DNA of 64,000 bases, taken from NCBI RefSeq assembly GCF_019059575.1, contig NW_024881842.1, positions 536,001 to 600,000 on the forward strand, written 5' to 3'. The DNA comes from Amphibalanus amphitrite. Lineage: Eukaryota > Arthropoda > Thecostraca > Balanomorpha > Balanidae. A model generated the notes under the pieces. The model searched no databases and had not been told where the DNA came from. It saw only the letters and a program-made list of their open reading frames with translations. Below, piece after piece: positions 14,601 through 29,600 of the stretch; the stretch's first letter is position 1; every line of letters begins with the position of its first letter. A program made the position numbers and the translations under genes.

Positions 14601-17600
14601 GTCAGGCGGCGTCTGCATTGATCAGAGGTCATCGCGCCGGGCCGACTGATGCTGCTCTGCACTCCTCTGCCGCTCCATCACTGCATTCCTCTCCCTTCTG
14701 TTATTTCCCTGGCACTGCACTCAGTTCCATCTGCCACTTCTCACTTGCCATTGCTCTGTCCCGTCGCTGCTCTCGTTGGTCCCCCCTCGCATCATCCTTG
14801 TACAAATGTCACCGCTCTGAACTTTCTCCCTCCCTCTCCTCCCTCCTTCCCTCTCCCCGCTACCTCACTCATCTCGTGCTCTGTACTCTTTCTCCTCTGC
14901 CACCGCTCTCTGCCTCATACGTCCCTCCCATCCCCATCTGCCACTCCCTCTGCCCAGCTCTCTGACTGACGGGATGAATTTGGGACACATCAAAGGACTC
15001 CTCTGTGCACTCCGTCCGCCTCCTCTGCCAGAGAGGAGCGGTCGTCGACGGAAGAGCTCGTTCAGCGCGCTGCCGTCACTTCGTGTTTACCGCTGGAACC
15101 CGCCTGAATGCGCCACTCATGACGGGAAGAATGGTGCTGAAAGATGGTGTTGCTGCTCTCCACGGGACCTGGCAGCTGATGCCATATTTATCGAGGGGCT
15201 GCTGGGGGCGTTCCACGCGCTCCGTGTATCCATTCGATACGCGGTGCGTGTCGGCATACAAAAGGGACACCGCTGGTGGGGGTAATCAGTTCGGTCCCCG
15301 AGGACCACTTCAGCGAACTACACACCCGGGCAGCTCGTGTCGGCGATAGGGCGGCGATTATCCCCTCGTGGTACTCGTGCCGCCCCCGCCCCCGCCCCCG
15401 CCCCGACGGTGCCTGGCGGTGCCTCCCCCAACGGGACGACGCGACGGCGGTCGAAACTAAACACTTGATCAGACTGGGGATGCGACGGAGGGGCCGACTG
15501 GATTCCGGCGATTTCACAACAGTGTCGGTTTGCAGAAGCCGTGACCGACGTGTGCTGTGTGCTCTGCAAGGCTAGAAGGAACGGGGCTTGGAAGGGTGGC
15601 TCGCCTGTATGTACCCTGGATTGAAAAGGGATGACCGTTGGTTTCACCTCTTCATTGGGCGAGGCTGACCATTTTGTATTGTCTAGGTCATCGATCAACA
15701 GTCAATCGTGCCAGGTCGGTCAGCGGCGCCGAGTCTGGGCCGACAGTGACGAATGCGTTCATTTGATCGCATTCGAATTTCACACAAAACAGCTCGGTTT
15801 CTGGCGGCGGCGATTCATCGACACGGCTAGAAAAGCCTGAGCTGGCCAATCCGTGCACCGGTATTTCCATAAAGCACGACCCTGGCGGTGGCAGCGAAAT
15901 GGAAAACTCTCCGATCACGCCACCATTCAAAGCCAAAGTTAAACCGGGACTGTGCGTTATCAATAGTCGCTGCCCCTGATAAAGGAGGCCGATGCTGTGC
16001 CGGCGAACAGCAGTGCTCGGCGGCGCAGCAGCGAGTCGAAACCAAACGGAAATGGATTCCGGACGGCTCATGGTCCAAACTCTGACACACGAGCACCCAA
16101 AACCGACCGCAGCTCAGAATTATGGTGATGTGTGTCGATTTTCCGAAACTTCTGTCCGCCTTCCGAACGCCGGCCGTTTTCGCCGAGGCCAAATTGGCGT
16201 CATGGGATAATGTGCGCGCTGCCTATGCAGGACGTGATCCCCGTGTTCGCAGGCAATTCGCTATCATCCCTTGGCGAACTGTGGATCATTATCCGGCCCC
16301 GGTCGAACAAGCGCGCATCATTATTCCACGCCGATGGACGCACAGTGCGGCACAAAACCACTGTTTCTTGTTCTCATTCGAACTTTTGGACGGAGCCGAA
16401 TTACTTCTCTCTCTATCACGCGCGAGGCTAGTTCAGTCCGCCGGTAAAAAACAGTCGTATGTTCAGTAGCAGCGCTCGCGTCTCGCGCTCGGCCAAGTTA
16501 GCCGACTCCCACCAATCAATGAGGGGCGCGCCGCGCGGCACGCCGGTCACGAACAGGGCCCGACCGGCGCCGCCTTCACTTGTTCCGAACGCAGGACACG
16601 CCAAACAATTTCGCGCCGGGGCGTGGTGCCGAACCATCGGCTCCGGCCGCCCGCCTACCGGAGAACGCCGCACGCCGAATAAAGGGAAACAAATGAAGTC
16701 GGACGATCCGGGGACTGGCCACACCGGCGATACTCCGGACGAGCGAATGAATTTTTGAAAATATTAGGACGTTTTAAATAAATGGTTTCGCCCACCCACA
16801 AGTTGTGTTGATCAATAATGATTGCATGAACTGGCTTTTAGCGTGCATATATTGGTAGAGTGTGCATTATGCAATGCATTGTAAATGAAAATAGTAATGT
16901 ATGTACGTACACCACTTTATGTCAGTGTTTGCCATCTTCTCCACACACAATTTTATCGGTGCTCGAACTACGTTCGATGAAAGTCTGATGGTGGAACAGA
17001 AGGGGTACTGGGCTCCAAACCTATCGGTCACGTGCTGCCATGTGAATTACGACATTATGCCACATAAGGCCCCTGAGGTTGAAGTGATTGAACAATACTG
17101 CACGGAGTACGTATCATTGCACCATGTCAACTTCTCTCATCATGTCAACTCATTTTGGTAAATCTGTGCTGCTGTTACGTCGGGATGTTTGTGTCAAAGT
17201 GAAGATTTAACACGACGCAATGGACTCGAAGCGGTAATAATTTTGAATTTCAACTGAAGAATATTTGCAAAGGAAGTCAGACAAACAGACAAGCACGCAG
17301 ACAGACAGTCAGACAGACAGACACGTCGGCACGTCCCTCCTGAGACTTGAACCGGCAACACCGTGCCAAGAGCGCGATTGTTGACTTAGCTCGCAAACAG
17401 AGAGCCGAGACAGACACGTTCCGGTGGCGGTCTCGAGCCATTTACAGTTGAGGCCACTTGGCGCCGATAAATAGCGTCCAGAGGCCCTAACGGCCAGTCT
17501 GGTCGCGACATCCGAAAAGTATTTCAAAAACTCGGATGTTTACTGCAATGTGCAGTGATTTGTTCGTTTCTGGTTGTAGTTAAAGACCTCGATTGATCTG

Positions 17601-20600
17601 TTAATTCAACTTTCAAATAGTTTTTTATATCTTCCGACGAAAGGAGTTAAAATTGGTGTGATTATCGTTATCTTCAAAGTTTTGGACAACCACTATCAAA
17701 CGCCAACACGCTAAACTGGTCACCAGGTTCCCTAAATAGCCTAAGCTATTCCCCTAAGCGCTCGAACTGACGACGTGCCAGTGGCGTCGGACCGACGCTG
17801 TCGCTGACAGACCCCCCCCCCCCTGTCAGAGCCACAGACAATTGAAACGAACGGCGACAGGTTGTCTGGGTAGCCTCTTGCGGCAGCAGCAACACTGCGG
17901 GAAATGCGCTGCAGACCATGGGGTGACGACTGACGGCTGGCTGCATGGACGCCGCCGTGGGGCGTGGGAACGAAAACTTGTCGAGTGGCTGTCTTTGACA
18001 AGGGCGTGATTTTAAAATTCATCAATGAAATAAGTTGGCAGTGATAAAAGAGCTTGGTGTTTCGCTACACACAATGCTTAAAAGTTGTTTTACTTTCGGT
18101 TTGATTTAATTTAGACATGAATCAGGTCTCTACCGTATGATGGGTGCGATATACCTCACTGGCAAGCAACGAAGCCTGCTTTAACCAACAACAACATCAT
18201 CATTCATCATTGTGAATCGCCGCCTTTTCTTTTTTTTCTGGACCCATTTGTCACTATCCGTTCCATCGCCACTTGTCATCTCTTATTACTGCTGACACAA
18301 TATGGCTTTACCAACCCTCCCATCACCCGTCACCCGTCCCCTCCCCCTTGCAGCACCCTCCACCCCTCAGTCCACCCTTCCCTCAGTGACGCGGCAGTCT
18401 CCAGGAACACCCACACGTGGTGACCGTCGAGGGGTGACCGCACGTGGTGACGACGCGTGTCACCGAGTCGCCGCGTGACGCGTGACACGTGTCAGACCGT
18501 GCGTCGGTAGTGACAAGCGCGACGCGTAACAGCCTTGTGACGTCATGTCACGTTTCAAAGCAGTTAGTCGGACCGAGAGACGTGACGACCACTTCTGACG
18601 AAAGCTGGTCCTCGGTGTCTTTCTTGTCTGTGATGTTGAACGCTGGAGAAGAGGAAAAGACATCAAGTCAGGTCAGAAACTTCAGTGCTTACACAAGAAA
18701 AGTCTTAGCAGAACTTGAAGATGCCTGAAATCAAGAGTGCGCGATATAATATTCGTTGTGTCCTAAAGTGAACAAATGTAGGTTCTGGCCGTTTCAGCTT
18801 CTTTCTGGCAGCTATAAAAGTTAACTGCTGTCGTCCTCGTCTGGTCTGGCATTCCGTTAGCGTCTCAGTATCGTATTGATTGCGCTGGATCTGTAATAGA
18901 GAAGTGCGGCAGTCTCCCAGACGGATTCTGCTGCTTCCGACCGGCTTCTTACGGAAGCTGATCTAATCCCCAACTAACCAGAAGGCCAGTCCTGAGCTGG
19001 TACGCTAGTCAGATAAATTTCGGGGGTTAGAAATTGAAATGTCTAAAAAATACAAAGTATGGCGATACTTTGTGTAATGAAGGCTCTAGTTCTCCGTTAT
19101 GACGCGCTGCAGTGGTTGGTAAAAATGTGCTATGAGGACCTCAAGCCATCACCTAAAAGCGTGTAGCTTATGGTTCCCGCAAGCCGCCAAGCTTGCGTCA
19201 CAATCGTCGTCCCCGAATGTGGGCGAGGATCACAAAACGGACAACCATTTCATGCACGCGTTATCCGAGAATGGCTGTACGGAATGTTGCATGATTGTGG
19301 CGCAAGATGAGTTGGTCATGCAAGTTCAGGGTCGACCTGTCATGTTCGTCAGACCGACAGTGTGCTGGATTAGTCCAACGCTCACGGGAGTCTTGTCTGA
19401 AAGCGTCATCGCCCATTCAGGCTGCCGTTGATAAAGAATGTCGCATGTTTTTGGCACATGTTCTCAGTGCTGCGCCGGAAATTCTCTGGTTTGGAGTGGG
19501 CTGCTAGATGTCTGATTCTATTTCTGGAAGCCACGGGTGTCATTACGTCATTTAGGTTAATATTTAACGTCATAATGCAACAGCTAAATATGAAATTGCG
19601 CCAAGTTTATTCATAGCAAGAGCCTCTTGCGGAAATGGCCACCGTTTCGTTTGTTCCCTGAGCCATTTTCTGACGCATTACGCGGCCTCGTCTTATGTAT
19701 ATGGGCGGTTAGCAGGACTCACTGAACCCAAAGTCACTCAGTTTGAAGCAGCTTTAGAGCTTCTTAAGTCGTCCTAAATAGCTCTCGGAATCATGAGACG
19801 CCGACCACGGTTAGACGAATTCTCGCCACTGAAACCTCCGTCTGCCTGGGTGGAGTCCTTCAGGGTAGCACTAGCATCGCGTCGTGGTGGTTGGATTGCC
19901 TACTACACGTGTCGCTGTCAGGCTCAAGTGTGCACCTATCGCTATAACTACGCACGTTACATGCTGCGCCGCGGTATCCTCGGCACTCAATCTTCAGGGG
20001 TCGTTTGTCTGAGTCATGTTCATGTTCCGAGGGAGTGACGGATGCCGAATTGTGCGCCGACACTGATCAATAGCCTCCCTGCGGACGGCAGCGGACTCCA
20101 GCCGCCCACTAAACAGGCGGATGTGAGCCATTGACGCCGAGCCATAGGCGCCTGGCTTATGGAGTCATGACTGGTTGTGGAGACGTGGACTGTAGAGAAG
20201 GCGAGAACTGACTGTGTGTTCCACCCTTTCATCTCGTCGGTCTTTGTCTCTTAGATCGCATGGAATCATACATTGAGGGCTGATGCTCAGCGTACAGTCT
20301 CCCTCCCCCAAATCGCTTGTCAATGGACACTGTTCAACGTCAGCAGTGAATGGTAGGCTTTGGCGTCGTGTCGTGAGCAGCAGACAGCTGCAAGGGCCGG
20401 TGGTGCATTTTGAACAAACTACGTGATGATACGATCACGGACGACGGAGTTTTCCGGTGCGCCATATCTGGAAGCAGCATCTTTGGAAGAAAATTGGATG
20501 GTCGCGGCTACTGTGACATGTCGCTCTAAATGCGCTACACTGACCCGTGTTCAGACCTAATGGTTTATCCGATTTGCGTCGTGTTTCCATGTTCTTTTAA

Positions 20601-23600
20601 TCTGACCGAGTCCCGGATTCCGGCGTTGATATGGCATGCAGGCGTCTGGCTTCTTGATTTTATATGGTGCTCCACACGCGAGGCTGGTCAAACTTTTAAC
20701 GTTTGACATCATTTCTTCAGACATGCAAAGAAATGTGACTACGAGAAAGCTGTCCCCGTCGTGCAAAAATGACTAAACCGGTTGAGGTGAACACGACGCT
20801 CGTTGTTTGAAATATCAAAGCGTGTTGATTAATTTGTTAGCAACCATCAAAGAACAGGCCTCAGTTCGCCGATCATAAAGTGCATGGCGACTTCATGTTC
20901 GGAATCCGATAGAAATACTGTATTTTGGGCTCAATTTTCTTCATGGGAATTTTTTTTTTTTAACAATAGCCATAAGCATATAAAAAGATTGTTAATTGCT
21001 AGCATATTTTTCGATTGCTTTCAAGTTCTTAACTCTTAAGTACATAAAACGATAAACAATTAGGTGTTTGGTCGCTATACTTCATCCATCAAGATAACAG
21101 CAAAAGACAACACAAGATAGCCGCAAAACACCTCACCCAGACAGCACGGCTGAGCAATTATCTCCCATAATTGCCTTGCATCCTAGCGGCTCCTTAAACA
21201 GCTCTGTCCAGCTCACTTAAATCTGCCACCGGACGGAGATCGCGCGGCAGCCCTGAACGACCCCTGTGCGGCGCGGCACGGAATGCCACTGTTATTATGC
21301 CGCCAAGTTGGCGCCGCCACTGCATGAATATATCTGATCACCTTGGCAGCGGGGCCGGCGTAACTCATCCGCCGTCTCGGCGCGGCGGCCGACCACATCT
21401 CGCCGCCAATGCACGATGCACCCGCGGTCTGCACCCGCGGCCTGCACCCGTTCGGCACCCGGTGGTCTCCACCCGTGCCCATTGTCTCGTGCTGCGACTG
21501 TGGCAACAGCACCGCTGAAGAGCGGCGCTGATTGTGGGAATCCCGTGTCGTGGCGCGGCGCCCTTCTTAGCCGGCTATCTGGCATATTTATCTCGGCGGT
21601 CTTTGTCACTGGAGGTCGGCGACTGGCCCGCCCACCAGCCGGGTGCTGAGCCAGACGGCTGAGCTGAGAGCTGCAGGGCTGAGCTGGGAGCTCGGGCGGG
21701 TCCGGAGCTCAGCTGGAGCGGCGGACGACAGCTGCAGGTGGAATGTCTGGCTGACGAACAGACCAGTCTGATGGACAGACCAGTCTGCTGCGATAGAATA
21801 GTCTGGGGGATGAACAACAGCTAGTCTGGTGGACAGACCGGTCTAATTAGGAGGGGTTTGTCGCAGCTCACTGTTCTGACCTCAGGTGGACAGACCAGTC
21901 CATCCGGGAGCTGACTCACAGCCGCTCTCACCTCCAGCAGGCTCAAACATGCCGATTCTGTCGAGCACCGAGTACCCACTGTGTGTGGTGAAGCCGGCGG
22001 TCGTCTGGGCGTGCGCCGTGCGGCGCTGGTGCGGCCTTCACGGCGCAGTTGCACAGAGCGGCGGCCAATGCGGCGCGGCGCGCCGGCGTCGGTCGGCCGC
22101 CCCCTGCAGCGGCGCCCGACTCGGGCCGCCAGACCGGTCGGCAACTGCTGATGTGTTCGTTTATGACCACCGCCCAGAGAACTCAAAGCGGTACCGCCGC
22201 GAACGGGCCGGGGCCCGCCGGAAACCGCTCAGTGGACCCCTTCAGCGGAACCCCCTCCCCCCTCCCAAAGCAGATTAGGGAGGGAGAGCGGCAGCGGATG
22301 TCACGCATGCAATGTACAGGACAACAGCACACACAAAAAACGTGCACAATGCACATTTTGATGCATCGTTACCAGTATTTGAGGGGTCCACTGGCGTGAG
22401 CGATGCGCTTTTATTGCCGAGTGATTCACTCACAGTTACGCCCATATGTCACTTCGTCACCCATATGTCACACACATGTCGCATGGTGCGTGGCTGCATG
22501 GTGTCACCTCTGGTATACATCACTTTGAATAAGTTAGAGGGCTCGCTTGATGTATAACGTTTCGCTACTTAAAATGTTAAAGGCCACATGCATTAGACTT
22601 CGAGAGGACTATTTGTGCTTGCACAATGAGGACTCGACTATCACAATGACAATCGGTGGCGCGATTGGATTACTAATTAGTCTGCTTTTGTCTGCATGAA
22701 TAACCCATCAAGCGTGGTCAATTAGTAACACACCTGCGACTGTCGTCTGTATCGCAAATTCCAGACGAGGCCGCACACCAGCTTCCGTGCTTAGGGCCGC
22801 ATTCTGTGAGTGATACCCGTGGAATTTGTACCCTCGGATCAGCACAGTCTGCCCTGATGCCCGGTGTCCCTCAGCACGAACAATGGATTATCACGGGATG
22901 CACATGTCGTATTTACTGTCGTGCATGCGGACATTGTTCGGCGAAGAATCCCACCATGCTTTGGTAGCTGTGATTTGCAACTTCCACCTTCTGTGGAGGA
23001 ATCCGCGTAATCCGTGATCTGCTGCTACCGACTTTGCTTGTTTGTTTGTTAATCCTGGGGTTTAAATACGTTTAACAGCACGTTCATTCCGGCCACATAT
23101 ACCAACTTGCGTCATTGACAACAACTTCGTAAGACGTAAAAAAAGGCCAAAACGCATACAAACGATACATTATCATATGCATGTAATGTGAGCCACACCA
23201 ACGCAGCATATAATTCACAAATCGCGTATTACGTGTGGCTCATAGTGCAAAGTTCCGTCCCCTCTGCGCCGCCCTCCCCCGCCCTGCCGCCAGTCTCCCT
23301 GCCCGCTCTCCCAGCTCAGCTTGTCTCTCGGAGTTCCGTCGGCTCGATAATGACGCCGTTCATGCCGCGGCGTCCGTTACTGACGTGGTTCGTCCTCCTG
23401 CAGCCCCACATCCAGCCAGCTCCGTTATGTAAACACGAGCAGACCGCCGCCGCGACCTCGCCGCCGCCGCCGCAGCAGCGTTGCTCCCGGCGCAGACGTT
23501 GCACGCTGTTTCCGCCGCGTGCCGGCTCGAACTCTGAGCTAACGGTTGGCTCGAATTATGAGCTGTCGCCGACTCGAACTCTTAGCTGTCGCCGAGTTGA

Positions 23601-26600
23601 ACTATGAGCTGTCGCTTTTTATAACTCAGCGCTGTTGCTAACTCGAGCTCGGAGCTGTCGCTTAGTCGAACCCGAACCTAGACACAATTTCAGGGGAACG
23701 CTGATTGGGTCTTAACTCAGTTCGACTTTATTTGACTAGTTTAGTCTCACTCGAATCCTGAACAAAGCTTCAGCGGTAGCAAGAAATGGAATAGTTAGAA
23801 GAGCGATGCAAAATTCAAGACTCTGTGTCTGTATAAGTTATCACCATCCGTGCAGTGATATAGCGCTTGATCTACGAGCATTACGTTGATTACAAATTCA
23901 TTCAAACACAATTCAGTCCGTAAATCCTGGCTTTACGGTCAAGCCACGAGTGAGCCGACTTGCCCCCAGACACCAGATCTGATAAACAGCGGTGTCATTG
24001 TGGAGACGGTGTCACTGCTGAGACAGTGCCCTGCCAGGCTGAGGGCAGCTCCGATGTGCGCCGCTGTTGGAGGCGATGACGCTCGTGGCTGTGCCTTGTT
24101 AGACAGTGTCAACACAATCAGATATCTGGAAATCGATGCGTTGCTCCAATAAGCACAATAAGGTTATTGATTGATGGACAAAAAAACTCACCGTCCTCTG
24201 TACTAAGTGCGGTCTTATTCATGCCTTAGTCCGCATCGTCAACTGATGTCTGTTCGACAAATCCTCAGGCTGACTGTTCTCAGGACTCAAGTTAAAAAAG
24301 TTCAAGTTCCAAACTCAATTCCCTCAGTGTGTAGCCCAACCCTATAGCCTCACTAAGCCACTGTCTTGTCCGGCTGGTGTCCTCCGCCCACTCTTATTCT
24401 GAGTGGCATGTTCACAACTCGCGGCCATCCTCTCATAACTCGCAAGCCTAACTCGTAACTCGCGAGTGGCCCGGCCCTACGACGGCTTGGCAGCACGCCA
24501 CTCATCTGTTGATGGCGCCGACAGCGGTGACGGTGGCGGTGGCGACGACGTCATTCTCCAGAACACATTCATCTCTCGCATATTCAATGCGGAAGAGCCG
24601 GGTGGTTTTGAATGGCGCACCGTACCCCGCAAACCCAATGACCTCAGTTGACCCACAGGCGTCACTTGGTTTAACCCAGTCGGTGGCTGGAGCTCTACAG
24701 AGCGCGCCGGAGTGAATAGGTTGCCGGAAGTTGAGGGTGGGAGGCCAGAGTCCCGGCTCCGGCGTCTTTTGTTCGGGCTTTAATTTGCATGATGCATGTT
24801 GTGCTGCGAGCAGCCCGTGTGCAGCTCGGGGCTTTCCGAGACCAGCGGGACGACCGCTTCGGCTGCTGCGGTGGTATAGACGAAGGAACGGCAACAGGAA
24901 AACCGTTCGGGAGATTTGGCTTAAGTGCAGGTGCTGACGAAAGAAAAAAAAAACAGATAGAAGTGGAAAACAATTACGAGAAGAAGAGAACGCAAATGGA
25001 AACATTGTTTTTGCTCGTAAAATATCCCCAGCACATATAGCTTCTTATGACCTCGCGATTTGACAGGTGTAGGTAGCATACTGCAGTATGTATCCCTTCT
25101 ATAAATAGATTTTTCCATTGATTTTCCTCGTATTTGCTGCATCGTCAGCTGCCATTAGCGGTCTTATGCGGTCAGCCCCACTGCCTCCTTTAGCACCCAC
25201 GCCTCTGCACTCCTGTTCTGCTCGCGCGGACACACCTGTCGTTTCGTCTTTATCCCACCCTCTCTCCCTGCCTCACCTGCCGTCACCTCTGTCTCACCAT
25301 TGTCTCACGGACTCTCACCACTGTCTCACCAATGTCTCACCGACACCACCGAGTGCAGACGGACGACGAAACATTAGTATGCTGGCCGATGAACGGGTAG
25401 GGAGGAGGCAACTTCTCGGCTCGCCGTCTTCTTGACACGGGCGGTAAAACTTGGGCTCAGCCGCCAATGAATGACTCGCGTCGTCATGACGAACCGCCGG
25501 CGGAGTGGCAATTCCATCGTGATGGATCATAACGCGTGACAAGAGAGACATTATTCTGGAGCGGCGCGAGATGAAGCTCCTGACAGAAACGACACCTGCG
25601 TGGGCGGACGAGGCGGTGGGTAAGACATATAGCGACATTCCGGAGGCCGTATCAACTTCGAACTGTCGGAATGCGTCGTAATGTGCCGCTGGGAACGTCC
25701 GGCCGCGGCGGTTTGACTCAGCGGCTGGCTCTGGCGACCCTGACTCACTGCAGTGGGTGTCGGGCGGCTGCCGCGGTACTGACTCTGAGCCGGTCCGCCA
25801 CACCGCTGACAAAGAGCCGGCTCATGTCTCACCGGGTGACTGAGTTCGTGGTGCAGAGGTCAGCCGATCGGGGTCACTCGGGTCGGGGCAGGACAGAGGT
25901 CATACTGTCGCATGGCGGAACCAGACATATGACATTTGGCGCTACAGAACGTGCCCTAATGCAGTTTTTTTTTTTCAAACCGAGAAGTTCCTCACTTGCG
26001 ACTTGACTTGACTTTCCGGTATATTTGTTCATTGAGAGCAAATATACCGAAATAAATTGCATTTAGCAAGCGAATATGGTGGAGCATGGTGCCATTTTAC
26101 GCTAAGAAGCGCCATGATATGACCAAGGTAGTGACTGGAAACTTACTGGTTGACATCTCGAATTACTAGCGACACACCGGTACTCACTGCTCAGTGCTCA
26201 GTTGCTCACCTCACCTCGGGTTATGTGCGCAGTTTACCTGTCACCTGAGCCGCTACAGTGGCGACAGCGTCCGGTGACCCATGTGACCTTGCTCGGTGAC
26301 TGACCTGGTGTCCGGTGACGATCAGTGGCCTGATGTGACGACATAGTGTGACACTGTGACAGGTGACACGAAGGTGTCAGGTCAACCGTACACCTATATT
26401 TGGAGAACCCTGGACGGAGTCGTATTGATTTAGGGCCACCGAAAGGCTCGATAGAGTCCCTTTTCACCATGTCAGCTGCTTTGAGTGATGACGTGAGCTG
26501 CTTTTTGTGGATGATGTCTCGTGTTGTTGCTGCAGAATACGTAATTTGGCGGCTATTCTAGTTACGCCCACTATAACATTACCACGATGGGAGGATCAAT

Positions 26601-29600
26601 ACTCCACAATGACATTAGCACAGTGTTCCCACTCCTGTGTATGACTGATCAGGTGCTCATTCTCGTTAGCATAATTAGCTAGACTAGCAAAAACAAAAAA
26701 GAAAAACTGATAATTCTTGTCGATTTGACAGTTAAACACATTGCCACTTGTCCGCTCCATTCATTTTCTGACCGCTGACACGGGTAGGGGCGACGGGTCT
26801 GGCCAAAATTACTTTAGTAATGGCTCCCTCAATGCTGAGGCGGGTCTCTCCCGTGTTGGAGCCGGGGAAAGGTGCGCTGACGTGGGCGAAGCTGGGCTGA
26901 GCGGACTGATGGTGGGTCCCTGATAGCCCAGTGGGCTGAGTGGAGCGACATGAGAAGCCCCTGATGGCCCGATGGGCTGAGCGGGCTGATGGGAGGTCTC
27001 AGATGTCCCAGCGGGCTAAGCACACCAGCGCGGCGCGTGCACCAGGAGCCATGCGCCGAGCACCGCTGGCAGCGGCGTGCACCTCAGCCGCCCCGTCATT
27101 GTGCCGGGCGTAATTGCACCGAGTGATTAACCTCAGACGAGCGCAGCCGACCGGCGGCCCAGGAGTCAACGGTCACGGGTGGAATGCAGAGCACCACCGA
27201 CACCCTCAGGCCACCCCGGAGGCCGCGCGAAACCACCAAACGTGACTACCAGCTCGTGCGTTGTACGCCACAATTGCTCTCATTAGTTCCAAAACAAACT
27301 CGCCCGAGTAATGTGCTGGAATCTCATTAGCGACATCCGCCCTGGGTGCCATAAACTGTGCGTCCCGGGGCGGCCGCTCGCCGGTCGGGACAGATGGTTC
27401 TCCAGGTGTGGTCCCCATGGCCGGACACTGGGCCTCTGGCGGCCCCTCGGCGGCCGATGTCTGTGTTCTTGTGGGCGGTGCCGGCGGCCGAGCCCTGTGT
27501 TCTGGGCGGTCCGTCCTCCAGGTACGGGCGGCAGCCGATTGGTTACGTGCCTGACCATATATTTGATTGTTTTACATAATGCAGGGCTGCTGATCCACGC
27601 GGGACGGATAATGGATCTGTTCGTCGGTGCTGTGGGCGGCCTCAGGGCCCCCGGGTGGGAGGTCTTGGGTCTCCAGCGGCCGGGCGAGACGTCGGCAGTG
27701 CCCCTCCTGTGGTTCGGGGGCTGTTTGTCGGTCAGTGTGGTGAACCTACCAGATACTTCACAGGAACACACCTTATGACTTGAACGAACTCTTGCCGGTT
27801 TAAGCTGGTGCTAAGTTTAAGTGCCGAATAGTCGTAGACTGAATGGAGCGTGAAAGGAACGCCATCTTGTAAGAACATCGCTGACAGTTATTGCGCTATT
27901 CATTCAAAAGGTTATGACTTCCGAGCTTCCAAGCCCCAAAAAAGTGTAGGGCGTGCATGTTTGTCTTGAACAAAGATTCGACGCCCTTGCCGTCGGTTGT
28001 GCACTTTGCCTGATTACCCGAGACATTCAATAGCGGCCACTTTCAAGTTGAATTCCCAGGAAAACAAAAGCATTTCACTCGAACGCCTTGTGGAACGAAT
28101 GGGCGCATCTGGGCTCTTGCAGACATTGGCCGTGGCTCGCCCATTTCTTTGAATCCATTTACATTAGGCAACAGCATTCGTGATGTAAAAAGGACTAATC
28201 TAGAAACTACGTTCAAAGTAAATCCATGAGGTTGATTGCTGATCCGTTCGCTCTTCGTCCGTTGGTTCTGCTGAGGACGTCTGCCAACCTTAATTAGTGA
28301 TCTCATTAGGTGGTGTGGTGGTCGGGAGTGTGTCTTCCCCGCCCCGCTCTCCGCCTCTCCAGCCGGCCCTCGTCATTCTGTAAACAAAATGCACGACCCC
28401 GGCCCCGGTGGACTGCGCTCCGCGGCCAGCCGCTGCGTCCTCCACCGCCCGCAGCCGAGGCATTCAGCGACGTGCCATCGCTGGAGCGGCCTGCTCCCTC
28501 CGGGCTACATTGATGTCAGATTGATGACAGCGATCGAACTTCAGTGAGCCGTGAGTGAGGAGCTCTCAGGCGAACGATTCAGGCGGCAGCTGCTCCACAC
28601 GACGGCGTATTTGTTTTCACTTTCGTTCCCCGGCGGCCGAGATGCGTCCTTCGCACGCGTCTGATGTCTTCCTCAAGTGGTACGTTTTTCTGTAGCGAGT
28701 CTGCGGGGTTTTCGGAGGTAACTTGGCCTTGTTTGCGCTATTTTGGTGGCCGGTGCGAACGGTGGTCTGTGAATTGGGGGAGTTGCGGTAGTGCGGAGGG
28801 TCCGGTGCGGAGTGGGTCGATGGCTGGAGCCGTTCGGCGGGCCGAGGAACTCCCACGGGAGTGTCTTCACTCGGAGACACCCAGAGAGGCGCACATCCAC
28901 GACACACGGAGACGGGAGTCGTCGGGCCAGCTGCTGTTACCGGTCGCCGCCACTGCTCCTTTCGCTGTCGCTATGCAATATGCATAGTTATTTGTGAAGA
29001 GCCGACATATGAAAACAGGCGAGGTGGAATATGAGCGCGATGTCATTCTAAAGAGACTATAAAAAGCCTAACCTCTGGCCATTTGGGGAGTTGAGGCGCT
29101 GATAATCTAAGTCGTGATAATATGAATGAAATGATTCATGACATGGTCGGAAAGTGATAGCGGGCTGGAAAGTTCCAGTGGACAGACAGGAAATATTCTG
29201 GCGACTGGACGGTTTCCAGTAGCTACCATGGGATTCCATGGCATCTCTCGTTACGAGACAGAGTTGGTCTGCGAACTTGACGTGGTCACCCCTTCCGAGA
29301 CACGATCCTATTAGACAGATCAGATACAGGCCGATCAAATATTTAGGCATATTTGTCTGTGGTGATGCCATGCTTGTTAATTGGGAGGCTGGGCTCCCTC
29401 TGCAGGGGGAGGAACAAACATTGGTGAGGACTGCAAATACAGAGATAGTGGGGTTCGGTGACTGAACAGACCTCCTTTGCTCCCCTCTTTTGATCCCATG
29501 TCCAATCAGCACATCTGGCGAATGGGTAGATTCTTTCTGAGTTTGAAAACTACCTTGGTCTGGCCTAAATCTAGCCAGGCTTAGCTGTTTGACCTTTTGG

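Noticed and set aside
24502-25005. 167-codon minus-strand frame
   Set aside because: Low-complexity Phe/Ser-rich then mixed composition, no recognised family, competing frames on the other strand.
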